DNA of 64,000 nt from Gemmatimonas groenlandica (GTDB taxonomy: Bacteria; Gemmatimonadota; Gemmatimonadetes; Gemmatimonadales; Gemmatimonadaceae). Both the position numbers and the translations under genes were made by a program. Where the stretch lies: the NCBI RefSeq assembly GCF_013004105.1, contig NZ_CP053085.1, forward strand, positions 4,402,001 through 4,466,000. Direction: 5' to 3'. Under the pieces are notes generated by a model. It was not told the DNA's origin, did not search any database, and saw only the letters and a program-made list of their open reading frames with translations. Below are positions 6,575-15,935 of the stretch, piece after piece (within the stretch, counting starts at the first letter, position 1; each line of letters begins with the position of its first letter).

Positions 6575-8926
6575 CTACCGCGCAGCCCCGGCGACGCGAT
6601 GCTCCGCATCGAGCAAACGACGGACGGTCTGCAATAGGTCGGCCGTAGAAAACGGCTTCGCCAGAAACGGAAGCTGGTACTCGGCGACGTCACGCACCAG
6701 TTCGTCGTCGTCCGGATAACCGCTGATGAAGAGTACTTTCACGAGCGGATATCGCACGGAAATCTCGCGAGCGAGATCGCCACCGGACATCCCGGGCATC
6801 ACCACATCGGTGATCACCAGTTCGTAGGGACGAGTGGCGCTGGCGAGTGCATCGAGTCCCGCCTGTCCGTCTCCGGCGCGTGCAACCACATAGCCGGCGC
6901 GGGCGAGCATGCGCGTGGTGGCCGACGCGACGGCATCGTCGTCTTCGACGAGCAGAATGCGCTCGGCACCGGGCGTCACGGTGGCGGGCGCGATCGCCGC
7001 GGCCGCGATCAAGGGGTCAGAGTCGTTGAACGCCCCGTTCAACGACTCTGACCCCTTGATCGCGTTGATCGCAGCCGGCTCGGCAGTGGCCAGCGGGAAG
7101 TAGATGTGGAAGGTCGTCCCGCGGCCTTCGGTGCTGGCCACATGAATCGCACCGCCCGACTGCTGCACGATGCCGTACGCGAGGGCGAGACCGAGTCCGG
7201 TACCGCGTCCGCGGTCTTTCGTGGTGAAGAACGGCTCGAACATCCGCTCACGGGTGGCTGCGGAGATTCCCGTTCCCGTGTCGGATGCACTGATCTGTAT
7301 GTAGTGACCAGACGGGAGCGTCGGCGTGTGCAGTTCGTGGTCGCCCAGTTCGATCCGCGACGTGGTGATCTGAAAGCGGCCGCCACTGGGCATGGCATCG
7401 CGTGCGTTGGCCGCGAGATTCATGAGCACCTGTTCAACCTGTCCACGATCGGCGCGCATCACACCGAGCTGTGGCCCGAGCGACAACGTCAGCGTGATGG
7501 ACTCACCGAGTAGGCGCGCGATCATGCGCTCGATACCGGTGATGACGTCGTTCGGATCGAGCAACTGCGGCGCCATCGCCTGCTGACGGCTGAAGATCAG
7601 GATCTGCCGCGTGAGCTCGGCGGCGCGCTGCGCCGACGCCAGTACGCCTTCCACGTCATCGCGCACCGGCGAGGCGACGGGAAGATCAGCCAGCGCCATC
7701 TCGCTGTGGCCGATGATCGACGATAGATAGTTGTTGAAGTCGTGGGCGACGCCACCGGCGAATGAACCGAGGGCTTCGAGTTTGTGTGCCTGTCGGAGCT
7801 GCTCCTGCGATGCCGCGAGCTCCGTATTCCGCTCCACGATCGCGTCGGCCATGGTGTTGAACGTCCGGGCCAGGGTGCCGACTTCGTCGTCGCTGGCGAT
7901 GGTCGAGCGGCGTGCCATGTCGCCGGTGGAGATGGCCCGCGCATCTCGCGTGAGCGACTCGATCGGCGACACGAAGCGCGCGACGATCCAGTAGCCGAGC
8001 ACCACGACGGTGAGGCTGAAGAGCAGGCCGAGCAGGACATCCTGCGTGAATTGCGTGCGCGACGGGCCGAAGGCGTACTCGGTCGGGATGCCGACGTACA
8101 CACGCCATGGGATCTGCGTGAGGGTCTGCGCCCCGAAGAGTCGCTCCACGCTGTCGATGGAGCTGGTCACGAACGTTCCCCACGCCAGTGGCACACTCGT
8201 GACCGACGGCCGTGGCTCCTGCGGAAACACCTTGCCGATCCAGGCATCTGCATCGCGCGAGCGAAGGACGATGCGGTCGGCGGAGTCGATCACGGAGAGA
8301 ATCGAGCCAGAGGGTAGCCCGCGGGCAACATGCATGGCTTCAAGTGAGTCGAGGAGCATGCCCGCACCCACCATCGCGCGCACGCGTCCAGACGTCGAAT
8401 CAACGATCGGCGCAATGAACGGGAGAAACCATGGGGTGTTGTCGTAGAGCGTGGTGCGCACTGGCGTACCCACAGTGAACCGCTTCGTTCGGAGCGCCTC
8501 TTGAAAGTAGGCGCGCTCGCCGAGCGCTACGGCAGCACGGCCCGCGGCGGGCAGCTTGGCGGCCCCGATGCTTCGGCCGAGCGAATCGACGAGAAAAATG
8601 TTCGAGTAGCGCACCGGCGTCTCGCGATACAACGCTTGCAACAGCACGTCGTTCCGTTCCGGCGCCGCGCTCAGGTCGACCAGCCGACGGAGGCTGTTCA
8701 GCAGCGTCTCTGCGTCGCGGACGGCCCCATCGAGTGACCGCGCAACGATCGTGGCTGTTTGCTGAGACTGTTCGCTGATCCGACGCTCTTCGGCGGCGCG
8801 TCGCTCGCGGGCGCGCAAGAACGCCAGCACGGTGATTACCGAAGCCACCAGAATGGCGGCGAGCTGGAGCCGACCGCGAATGCTCAGCGGTGAGAACAAC
8901 GGTCGGCCGACTGGGGGAGGAGTCAC
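6575..8926 (-). CDS. Hybrid sensor histidine kinase with C-terminal receiver
   Basis: 783 residues. Order of parts: a TM helix (about 20-37), a periplasmic double-Cache-like sensor (about 40-310), a second TM helix near 320-340, HAMP (to about 395), HisKA with phospho-accepting His in GGVAHDFNNYLSSIIGH, HATPase_c (N box NLAANARDAMP, G boxes DTGTGI and GTGLGLALAYG), and a receiver with the acceptor Asp in VITDVVMPGMSGG. The linker between ATPase and receiver (about residues 621-641) is encoded by a near-perfect 61-bp palindrome that stays in frame. This is a hybrid two-component kinase that would pass phosphate from His to its own Asp and then to an unseen partner. The HDFNN H-box is typical of the HPK4 class. 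Confidence 0.92.
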   Translation of the reverse strand: MTPPPVGRPLFSPLSIRGRLQLAAILVASVITVLAFLRARERRAAEERRISEQSQQTATIVARSLDGAVRDAETLLNSLRRLVDLSAAPERNDVLLQALYRETPVRYSNIFLVDSLGRSIGAAKLPAAGRAAVALGERAYFQEALRTKRFTVGTPVRTTLYDNTPWFLPFIAPIVDSTSGRVRAMVGAGMLLDSLEAMHVARGLPSGSILSVIDSADRIVLRSRDADAWIGKVFPQEPRPSVTSVPLAWGTFVTSSIDSVERLFGAQTLTQIPWRVYVGIPTEYAFGPSRTQFTQDVLLGLLFSLTVVVLGYWIVARFVSPIESLTRDARAISTGDMARRSTIASDDEVGTLARTFNTMADAIVERNTELAASQEQLRQAHKLEALGSFAGGVAHDFNNYLSSIIGHSEMALADLPVASPVRDDVEGVLASAQRAAELTRQILIFSRQQAMAPQLLDPNDVITGIERMIARLLGESITLTLSLGPQLGVMRADRGQVEQVLMNLAANARDAMPSGGRFQITTSRIELGDHELHTPTLPSGHYIQISASDTGTGISAATRERMFEPFFTTKDRGRGTGLGLALAYGIVQQSGGAIHVASTEGRGTTFHIYFPLATAEPAAINAIKGSESLNGAFNDSDPLIAAAAIAPATVTPGAERILLVEDDDAVASATTRMLARAGYVVARAGDGQAGLDALASATRPYELVITDVVMPGMSGGDLAREISVRYPLVKVLFISGYPDDDELVRDVAEYQLPFLAKPFSTADLLQTVRRLLDAEHRVAGAAR
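7004..7064. repeat. Perfect 29-bp palindrome inside a kinase coding region
   Basis: The left arm 7004-7032 (contains CAAGGGGTCAGAGTCGTTGA) and the right arm 7036-7064 are perfect complements with a 3-nt loop CCC. It encodes the hydrophilic linker IKGSESLNGAFNDSDPLIA between the HATPase and receiver domains and keeps the reading frame open. It looks like an inserted REP-like palindromic element tolerated at a domain junction. No transposase lies nearby. Confidence 0.95.
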
Positions 8927-8950
8927 TAGAAAAACTTACAGAGCAAACGA

Positions 8951-8981
8951 GGCCGCTTCAATTAGTTGGCTCAAGGCGGCC
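8951..8981 (-). terminator. Hairpin after the GH18-NodB-GT2-VirJ gene
   Basis: Read on the minus strand, GGCCGCCTT is followed after about 14 nt by AAGCGGCC and then by TCGTTTGCTC. The stem is G/C-rich with one bulged base and includes the stop codon of the upstream gene. A weak T-rich stretch follows. It lies in the 44-bp gap before the kinase gene on the same strand, so it may be a terminator or attenuator. Confidence 0.4.
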
Positions 8982-11900
8982 GGGCGGCCAGGATCTGGTC
9001 GGCGATGGCGCCGTAGTCGCGGTCGAAGTGATGGTCCCCCGGGCGCTCCCTCACGGTGTAGCGATTGGTATCGAGCGAGGGACAGAGAGTACCGGCTTCA
9101 TGTTGACCGTACATGCAGAGCATGGCGGGGTGTCGGATACGATCGAGCTCGGGTCGCGCCGGCAGGTCGGTGGGGCGGCTCACGGAGCGTACGAGGTCGA
9201 TGAGGTGGAACTCGAAGCTCGCCGTCGGCTCCATGCCGAGCATGCCGACCAGCTCAACCCGGGCCTGCAGCTCGACGGGAAGGCGATTGTAGATGAACGG
9301 CGCGAAACCCGCACCGCGCGAGTATCCGAGCAGGAGCACGCGTTCGCGTCCCCACGTGGCGGTGTAGTGCCGGATCAGCGCGGCCGTGGCCACGCTGGCG
9401 TCCTGAGGCGTGCGCGTGCCAGAGGTGAGCCAACTCCGAGAGTTGATGCCGACGACGGCCACCCCACGCTGCGCGAGGTGCCTGGCGGTTTCCGACACCA
9501 GTTCCTGCCATCCGCCGTCGCCGGTCCAGAAGATGGCGAGGGTATTGCCTGAGGTCGCGGGCACCTCGGTGATTGGCAGCGACGCGATGATCTGCTGATC
9601 CGACTTCGCCGACTGCGCCGTGAGCGTGCGCGGCACGATCGAGAGGACACCAGCCGCCACCAGCGCGCCGCCAACTGCCGCCGTGAGAGAGGCGGTGAGC
9701 GTCGCGGCGCTGACCGTGGCTTTGCGCTCGAGCGTGCCCCAGCCGACCAGGCGTCCGCGAAACGCCGCGAGCACCGACCGGAGCACGACCCAGTACATCA
9801 CCTGTCGATAGGCGAATCGCTGCAGGACCACCAGCCAAGCCAGTCGACGGTCCTCGCCGCGCTCCATCAGCAGTGCGAGCATCGCGACGCCGATATCGAC
9901 GACATTGAACACAGCGTAGACCGAGAGCAGATGCTGCAGGTCCGCGCGCCCGTAGGTGGCGCCGTGTGTACGGACGATCATGCCGACCGAGAGGAGGCTG
10001 AACAGGAACAGCAGGTCGGCGAGCGGTGACAGCGCGGTCAGGCACAACTGAAAGACCCAGGTGTTCAGCATCGCGATGGTGCCAAGCGTGCCGTATCGCG
10101 GACGTAAGAGAGTGTCCCGATGCTTCCAGGCGCACTGCAGTGTGCCGAAGCACCAACGGAAACGCTGGCGGGCCAGTAAGCGCAGTGTGTCGGGCGCTTC
10201 GGTCCAGGCGATTGCATCGTCGGCAAAGGCAATGCGCCAGCCACGACGCCGCAGTGCGATCGTGAGGTCCTGATCCTCGGCCAGCGTATCCTCCGAAAAG
10301 CCGCCGGCATCGCGCACTGCAGTCGCCCTCCAGGCGCCGACCGCGCCGGGCACCACGGTAATGGCGTTCAAGGCGGCAAACGCGCGCCGCTCGAGATTCT
10401 GGCTCGTGATGTACTCGATGGCCTGCCAGCGCGTCACGAGGTTGATCCGGTTGCCGACCTTCGCATTCCCGGCCACTGCGCCGACGCGCACGTCGGCCAA
10501 CGGTGCCACCAGTCGTGCAATGGTGTCGGGCTCGAACACGGTGTCGGCGTCGAGACCCACGAGGATCTCTCCGCGGGCGCGGGTCATGCCATGATTGAGG
10601 GCGGACGCTTTGCCGCCGTTGCGCTTGGTGAGCACCAGCACGCGCTCGTCGCCGGCGAAGGTGTTGCGTGTCAGTGCATAGGTGTCGTCGAGTGACCCGT
10701 CGTCGATGACAATCACGTCGAGCAGGCCATCGTATCGTTGCGCCAGTAGGCTGCGCACGGTTTCCACCACGACGGCCTGCTCGTTGTGGGCCGGGACGAG
10801 CACGGACACCGACGGCGAGAATGACGGTGCGTATGGCGTCGCGTCTACGGCGAGTCGCCGTGCGTCCATCGTCGCATGCTTCGGCGCGAACCGTTCGCGC
10901 AGCGCGAGGAGGCAGATCAGTAGCAGGCGCGCGACGCCCAGCGTCACGGCGACTGTGAACAGCGCGCCGATGCACCATTCGACGCTACCCACCACCGCGT
11001 AGCCGGTGAACGCGATCCAACGCCGGCGGGCGGCGTCGGGCGTGAGCGGTGGCATCATCACGCTTGCCGGTGCATCGACCAAGGCGCCGATGCTGCCGAT
11101 GGTATCACCGCGGGCCCGCAGCGAATCGATCAGCGGACCGATCGCCGCGACGGTCTGCGCGCGGTCGCCACCGCCATCATGCAGCAGGATGACGTTGCCG
11201 CGCGACCGCTGCGCCAGCGTGCGCGCGACGATGGCGGCTACGCCCGGCCGTCGCCAGTCGTCGCTGTCGATATGCACCCCCGTGGTGAGGTAGCCGAGCG
11301 AGGTCGCGATCTCCACCGGAGCCAGTTCGTCGATCGTGGTCGGTTCGGCATCGCCGAAGTACGGAGGGCGGAACAGCAGACTGCGACGACCGACGACGGC
11401 TTCCAGGAGCCGTGCGGTGGCATCGAGTTCGAGGCGGGTGCCGAACGGCGAGACGCGCGAGAGATCGGGGTGCGAGAACGTGTGCGATCCGATCTCATGA
11501 CCCTCGGCCGCAATGCGCCGCGTGATTGCCAGATGAGACTGCACCTGATCACCGATCACGAAGAACGCGGCGGTGGCGTGCCGCGAGCGCAGCGTGTCGA
11601 GGATGGCCGGCGTCCAGTCTCCGTCGGGTCCATCGTCGAACGTGAGGGCCACCCGGTGGGGATGGGCGGCGCCGGTCCGCTCAACGGTCCACGGCTGCGG
11701 CATGGACAGCGTGCGGACATCTGTGATCAGCCCCGACAGGCTGTCGTGCGTGAGCGCGCGCGTCCCGGCCGTGGGATGCGACGTGACGCGCAGCAGCTCC
11801 CCGTCGCCCTGCATGTCGACGCCATAGCCCGGCGGCTGTACGCCGAGCTCCTCCCACGCCTCCTGATGCACATGCTTTCCGAAGACGCGCCAGATCGCGG

Positions 11901-13119
11901 GATCTTCGGCCCCGAGTCGCCACAAGGCCGCGCCGGCGGCGCCGAGCGACGTGGTCCGCTGCATCGCGTTCCAATTCGTCGTGGCATCGAGATACCAGAG
12001 CACGTGATCGGTGGAATCGGCGTCGGTCCAACTGATCACCGGCTCCAGTGCCTGTCGATCCCACTGTGGCCGCACGCCATGGTGTCTCGCGGCCGCCAGC
12101 GCCTCCGCGTACGTGACCGCCTCGGCGGGCTGCGCTGGCACGGCATCGTTCCAGGCGTAACCGAACGCGCCGAACGCCAGCATGACCTTCGCCGCTGGCA
12201 CCAGTGTTAGCACGCGCTCCGCGGTGGCGGTGAACCACGGCTGGCTGGCGACCGGCCCCGGATCGTCGCGGTCACTGTGCTCGTCGTACAGCATCGCGAT
12301 CACGACATCGGCATCGGCGCCGTATTGACGCAGGGTCGTCGCGTCGGCGTCCGCTGCTGCAGTGACGGCGACCACCGCGCCGGTGCGATGCAGGCGGGCG
12401 CGCAACGCGCGCAGCAGTGCACCAATCGCCGGTGTCTCACGTGACGGCACCAGCTCAAGATCGAGCACGATGCCGCCGAGGTGGTTCGTATCCACGAAGG
12501 CCACCGCGTCGTTCACGAAGCGCGTGCGCGCCGCGGCGTCGTGCAGCAGGTGTGAGACACGCTGCCCTGAGAAGGCGCGTCCCCCACTGTCGACGTTGGT
12601 GATCATGGCGAGCACGCGCGGTTGCTGCGCCGCTGGTAGGCGGCGCACCAGCGGGAGCACGCGTGGGTCGGTACGCCATTGCAGCGCCAGATCATTGGTG
12701 CGGAGAAAGCCCCATTCGGTGATCACCCAATCGAGGTCGCCTGCGTGATGGGAGAGCGACTGGTAGGCATCGTCGTCCCAATTCACGAAGAACGCGGCGC
12801 GCAGCGGTGTCGCGCGGGCGGTGGATTTCAGCAGCGCGGTCGCGACGTCGCGTCGAGTGCCCGTCGCCGCATCGGTGCGACTGAGGCGACTGAACAGGCG
12901 ACGCCGCGCCCGCGCATCGACCGCGTGGGGTTTGACCAGCGCTCGCGGTGCGACCCAGCCGGGTAAGAGCGGCGGCGCCAGAATCCCCACCAATAGATAG
13001 CCAACGAGCAGCGTGGTGACGACGCCACTGAGGGCGATGACGCCGCGTACGCGACGCCAGCGACGTCCCGTTGGATCGAGGAAGACCGGGCGACGGACGG
13101 TAGTATCGAGTCTGGACAT
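8971..13119 (-). CDS. Membrane-bound GH18-like / NodB deacetylase / GT2 / VirJ fusion protein
   Basis: 1382 residues. After a TM helix (about 27-50) comes a GH18-like hydrolase domain (about 105-420; LGGIVLDLEL holds the catalytic D-x-E). A polysaccharide deacetylase follows (about 488-680; metal Asp in ALTFDDGPDG, HTFSHPD, and FRPPYFGD). After a TM segment near 705-742 there is a family 2 glycosyltransferase (about 770-1000; LVPAHNE, GLDADT, AEDQD, QRFRW), then more TM helices. The end (about 1175-1382) is a VirJ/AcvB-type alpha/beta hydrolase (GYSRGAGF with nucleophile Ser about 1267, and PGDHHFD). The first three parts resemble fused PgaB/PgaC poly-GlcNAc enzymes. VirJ/AcvB domains hydrolyse lysyl-phosphatidylglycerol in Agrobacterium. 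Divergent mprF makes that role plausible here; the fusion itself is unusual. Confidence 0.88.
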   Translation of the reverse strand: MSRLDTTVRRPVFLDPTGRRWRRVRGVIALSGVVTTLLVGYLLVGILAPPLLPGWVAPRALVKPHAVDARARRRLFSRLSRTDAATGTRRDVATALLKSTARATPLRAAFFVNWDDDAYQSLSHHAGDLDWVITEWGFLRTNDLALQWRTDPRVLPLVRRLPAAQQPRVLAMITNVDSGGRAFSGQRVSHLLHDAAARTRFVNDAVAFVDTNHLGGIVLDLELVPSRETPAIGALLRALRARLHRTGAVVAVTAAADADATTLRQYGADADVVIAMLYDEHSDRDDPGPVASQPWFTATAERVLTLVPAAKVMLAFGAFGYAWNDAVPAQPAEAVTYAEALAAARHHGVRPQWDRQALEPVISWTDADSTDHVLWYLDATTNWNAMQRTTSLGAAGAALWRLGAEDPAIWRVFGKHVHQEAWEELGVQPPGYGVDMQGDGELLRVTSHPTAGTRALTHDSLSGLITDVRTLSMPQPWTVERTGAAHPHRVALTFDDGPDGDWTPAILDTLRSRHATAAFFVIGDQVQSHLAITRRIAAEGHEIGSHTFSHPDLSRVSPFGTRLELDATARLLEAVVGRRSLLFRPPYFGDAEPTTIDELAPVEIATSLGYLTTGVHIDSDDWRRPGVAAIVARTLAQRSRGNVILLHDGGGDRAQTVAAIGPLIDSLRARGDTIGSIGALVDAPASVMMPPLTPDAARRRWIAFTGYAVVGSVEWCIGALFTVAVTLGVARLLLICLLALRERFAPKHATMDARRLAVDATPYAPSFSPSVSVLVPAHNEQAVVVETVRSLLAQRYDGLLDVIVIDDGSLDDTYALTRNTFAGDERVLVLTKRNGGKASALNHGMTRARGEILVGLDADTVFEPDTIARLVAPLADVRVGAVAGNAKVGNRINLVTRWQAIEYITSQNLERRAFAALNAITVVPGAVGAWRATAVRDAGGFSEDTLAEDQDLTIALRRRGWRIAFADDAIAWTEAPDTLRLLARQRFRWCFGTLQCAWKHRDTLLRPRYGTLGTIAMLNTWVFQLCLTALSPLADLLFLFSLLSVGMIVRTHGATYGRADLQHLLSVYAVFNVVDIGVAMLALLMERGEDRRLAWLVVLQRFAYRQVMYWVVLRSVLAAFRGRLVGWGTLERKATVSAATLTASLTAAVGGALVAAGVLSIVPRTLTAQSAKSDQQIIASLPITEVPATSGNTLAIFWTGDGGWQELVSETARHLAQRGVAVVGINSRSWLTSGTRTPQDASVATAALIRHYTATWGRERVLLLGYSRGAGFAPFIYNRLPVELQARVELVGMLGMEPTASFEFHLIDLVRSVSRPTDLPARPELDRIRHPAMLCMYGQHEAGTLCPSLDTNRYTVRERPGDHHFDRDYGAIADQILAARPP

Positions 13120-13216
13120 GTGTGTATGGAAACCGCCGGATACTGACGCCAGGATAACGCGCCAGCGTGCGCGACCTGTTATCTGCAGTTCAGGCAGCCG
13201 CTTTCAGCTTTCGCGC
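13120..13216. promoter_or_regulatory. Divergent promoter region between the fusion gene and mprF
   Basis: This 97-bp gap separates the start codons of the GH18-NodB-GT2-VirJ fusion (leftward, 13119) and mprF (rightward, 13217). Both promoters must lie here or just inside the genes, so shared control of the two is likely. I do not recognise definite -10/-35 boxes. Confidence 0.4.
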
Positions 13217-15877
13217 ATGTCGATCACTCCTGCTGCGATGCGTCCTTCGTCTTCTCGCGGATGGCTCGCGCCATCGGTCATGCTGCTGTTGCTGGTGGCG
13301 TCGATCGTCATGCTGCACCGCGAACTCGCCGGTGTGGGTACCCTGCGCATCCGCGAGTCGCTGACGGCGATCCCGTCGTCAGCGCTTCTACTCGCCGTCG
13401 GGCTGACCGTGTTGGCCTATCTGCTGCTGAGCGGATACGACCTCTTGGCGTTGCGTTACGTCGATGCGGGGATCGGTCTCACACGAACGGTTCTCACGTC
13501 ATTGATCGCATACGCGCTCAGTCAAACACTCGGCTTCCCGTTATTCACCGGCGGTGCCGTGCGCGTGCGCTACTGGAGCATGTGGGGACTGTCCGGGCCC
13601 GAGATCGCGCGCGCCACGAGTTTCGTGAGTGCGACATTCGCCGTGGGTGTGGCCGCGGTGTGCGGGTTGGCGCTGTTGTTGGAGCCGACGCCCTTGCTGG
13701 CGCTCTGGCACGTACCGGCGCTCCCCGCTCGCGCGGTCGGCGCGCTCCTGTTGCTGAGCGTGATCGGCTATGCGCTCTGGACTGTGGAACGGGGAGGTGG
13801 CGTGCTCTCGTGGCGTCGCTGGGATATTCCCATTCCCCCGCCGACACTCGCGCTCGCGCAGATTGCGCTCGGTCTGCTCGACTGGAGCGTGGCCGGCCTG
13901 GTCGCCTATGTGCTGCTGCCCGCTGGGCACGCACTTACGCCGCTGGCCTTTCTGGGCGTGTTCGCCCTGGCGCAGTTCGTCGGGGTGATGAGTCACGTTC
14001 CCGGCGGGATCGGTGTGTTCGAAACCGTGATGCTGCTGGCGCTTCGCGGAAGCGCACCGCCGGCGCAGTTGCTGGGCGCGCTCCTCGCCTATCGCGCGAT
14101 CTACTATCTGTTGCCGTTTGCGGCGGGACTGCTCACACTCACGGCGATCGAGATGTACCAATATCGATCGCGCGTGCCCGCATTCGTGGGCGCCGCAACG
14201 ACATCGGCCACAGCGGCCCTTGGTCTCGCGCAGCGGGTAGCCATCGTGCTGCAGCCATTGCTGCCGAGTACGATCGCCATCAGCACGTTCATCGGCGGTG
14301 CACTGCTGTTGTTCTCCGGCGCCACTCCGGCAGCGCACGGACGGGTGCACGCGCTCACGGCGGTCCTGCCGCTCGGACTCGTCGAGCTCAGTCACTTTGC
14401 CGGGAGTCTCGCCGGCGTCGGGCTGCTGGTGCTCGCCGCTGCGCTGCGGCGACGTCTCGATGCGGCATGGGGGGCGACGGTGGTGCTGCTGAGCCTGGGC
14501 ATCGCGGCGTCGCTGCTCAAGGGTCTCGATTGGGAGGAGGCCTCAGTGCTCGCGGTGGTGCTCGTGGCGGTGGTGATGTCGCGGCGGGCGTTCTACCGTC
14601 CGACGACCCTCACCGCCGACGTGCTCACACCGGGATGGATGATCGCAGTGATCGGCGTCGTCACGACCAGCGTGTGGCTGGGGATGCTGACGTATCGACA
14701 CGTCGACTACTCGCACGCCATGTGGTGGGAGTTTGCGGCACACGGCAACGCGCCACGCTTTCTACGCGCGAGCGCCGGCGCGATCGTGGCGGTGTTCGCG
14801 GCCGGCCTCTGGTTGCTGTTCCGTCCGGCCGCACTCGAGCCGGTGCTGCCCTCGGCCGACGAGCTGTCACGGGCGGAGGCGATCATCCATCGCGTACCGG
14901 AATCCACGCCGGCGCTCGCCTTGCTCGGCGACAAGGCACTGCTCTTCAGCGATCGCGGCGATGCGTTCGTGATGTACGGCGTGTCCGGTCGCAGCTGGAT
15001 CGCCATGGGAGATCCGGTGGGTGTACCGGCACGGTTTCCCGACGTGGCATGGCGATTTAAGGAGGAAGCGGACGCGCATGGTGCGATCCCGGTGTTCTAT
15101 CAGGTGACGCCGAGTCGGCTGCCGCTCTACGTCGATCTGGGCATGACGCTGCTCAAGCTGGGCGAGGAAGCGGTGGTGCCACTCGACACGTTTTCGGTGG
15201 ACGGCGCAGACCATCGCTGGATGCGGCGTGTGCTGAAGGAAAGCGAGAAGCACCAGCTATGCTTCGAGATCGTACCACCCGACCAGGTGCCGGCGCTTTT
15301 ACCCGTGCTACGCGCGATTTCTGATGCGTGGCTGCGCGGGAAGACCACGCGCGAGAAGGGATTCTCGCTCGGGCGCTTCGACGACGCGTATCTGCGACAC
15401 TTTCCCATGGCGCTGGTCCATGCGCCGAGCGCGAACGGCGCGCCAGGTTCGCAGATCGTGGCGTTCGCCAACCTCTGGGCCGGTCAGGACGGTGGTGAGC
15501 TGTCGCCCGACTTGATGCGCCGTTCCGCCGACGCGCCGAAGGGCACGATGGACTTCCTGTTCGTGCAGCTGATGCTGTGGGGCAAGGCGCATGGGTACCG
15601 CTCGTGCAACATCGGCATGGCGCCGCTGGCCGGCCTGCGCGACACGGCGTTGGCACGGCCGGAGTTGGCGCCACTCTGGGCCCGCGCCGGCGCGTTTCTG
15701 TATGGCCGCGGCGATTCGTTCTACAACTTCCAGGGGCTGCGCGCCTTCAAGGAGAAGTTCTCGCCGGTCTGGGAGCCGCGCTATCTCGCGTCGCCGGGTG
15801 GGATTGCATTGCCGCGCGTGCTGACGAACGTGGCGTCACTGATTGCCGGCGGCGTCGGTGGAATCGTACGGAAATAG
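13217..15877 (+). CDS. mprF: Bifunctional lysylphosphatidylglycerol flippase/synthetase MprF
   Basis: 886 residues, about the usual MprF length. The N-terminal half is highly hydrophobic (flippase domain, UPF0104 type) and includes the conserved FVGVMSHVPGGIGVFE segment; further TM helices continue to about residue 545. The C-terminal DUF2156 domain starts near ESTPALALLGDKALLFS and contains RSWIAMGDPVG, MRRVLKESEK, KGFSLGRFDDAYL, GTMDFLFVQLMLWGKAHGY and the final FKEKFSPVWEPRYL. MprF transfers Lys from Lys-tRNA to phosphatidylglycerol and flips the product outward, lowering surface charge and giving resistance to cationic peptides. It is divergent from the fusion carrying a VirJ/AcvB lipase domain and ends at a terminator hairpin. 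Confidence 0.93.
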   Translation: MSITPAAMRPSSSRGWLAPSVMLLLLVASIVMLHRELAGVGTLRIRESLTAIPSSALLLAVGLTVLAYLLLSGYDLLALRYVDAGIGLTRTVLTSLIAYALSQTLGFPLFTGGAVRVRYWSMWGLSGPEIARATSFVSATFAVGVAAVCGLALLLEPTPLLALWHVPALPARAVGALLLLSVIGYALWTVERGGGVLSWRRWDIPIPPPTLALAQIALGLLDWSVAGLVAYVLLPAGHALTPLAFLGVFALAQFVGVMSHVPGGIGVFETVMLLALRGSAPPAQLLGALLAYRAIYYLLPFAAGLLTLTAIEMYQYRSRVPAFVGAATTSATAALGLAQRVAIVLQPLLPSTIAISTFIGGALLLFSGATPAAHGRVHALTAVLPLGLVELSHFAGSLAGVGLLVLAAALRRRLDAAWGATVVLLSLGIAASLLKGLDWEEASVLAVVLVAVVMSRRAFYRPTTLTADVLTPGWMIAVIGVVTTSVWLGMLTYRHVDYSHAMWWEFAAHGNAPRFLRASAGAIVAVFAAGLWLLFRPAALEPVLPSADELSRAEAIIHRVPESTPALALLGDKALLFSDRGDAFVMYGVSGRSWIAMGDPVGVPARFPDVAWRFKEEADAHGAIPVFYQVTPSRLPLYVDLGMTLLKLGEEAVVPLDTFSVDGADHRWMRRVLKESEKHQLCFEIVPPDQVPALLPVLRAISDAWLRGKTTREKGFSLGRFDDAYLRHFPMALVHAPSANGAPGSQIVAFANLWAGQDGGELSPDLMRRSADAPKGTMDFLFVQLMLWGKAHGYRSCNIGMAPLAGLRDTALARPELAPLWARAGAFLYGRGDSFYNFQGLRAFKEKFSPVWEPRYLASPGGIALPRVLTNVASLIAGGVGGIVRK

Positions 15878-15916
15878 CAACGCGGGGAATGGCTGACATG
15901 CCATCCCCCGCGTTGC
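15877..15916. terminator. Terminator hairpin between convergent mprF and small secreted gene
   Basis: GCAACGCGGGGAATGGC (15877-15893) pairs with GCCATCCCCCGCGTTGC (15900-15916), 16 of 17 positions, with a 6-nt loop. It begins at the last base of the mprF stop codon and serves both converging genes. No T-run follows. Confidence 0.7.
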
Positions 15917-15935
15917 GCCGTGCAGGTGGTCGGAG

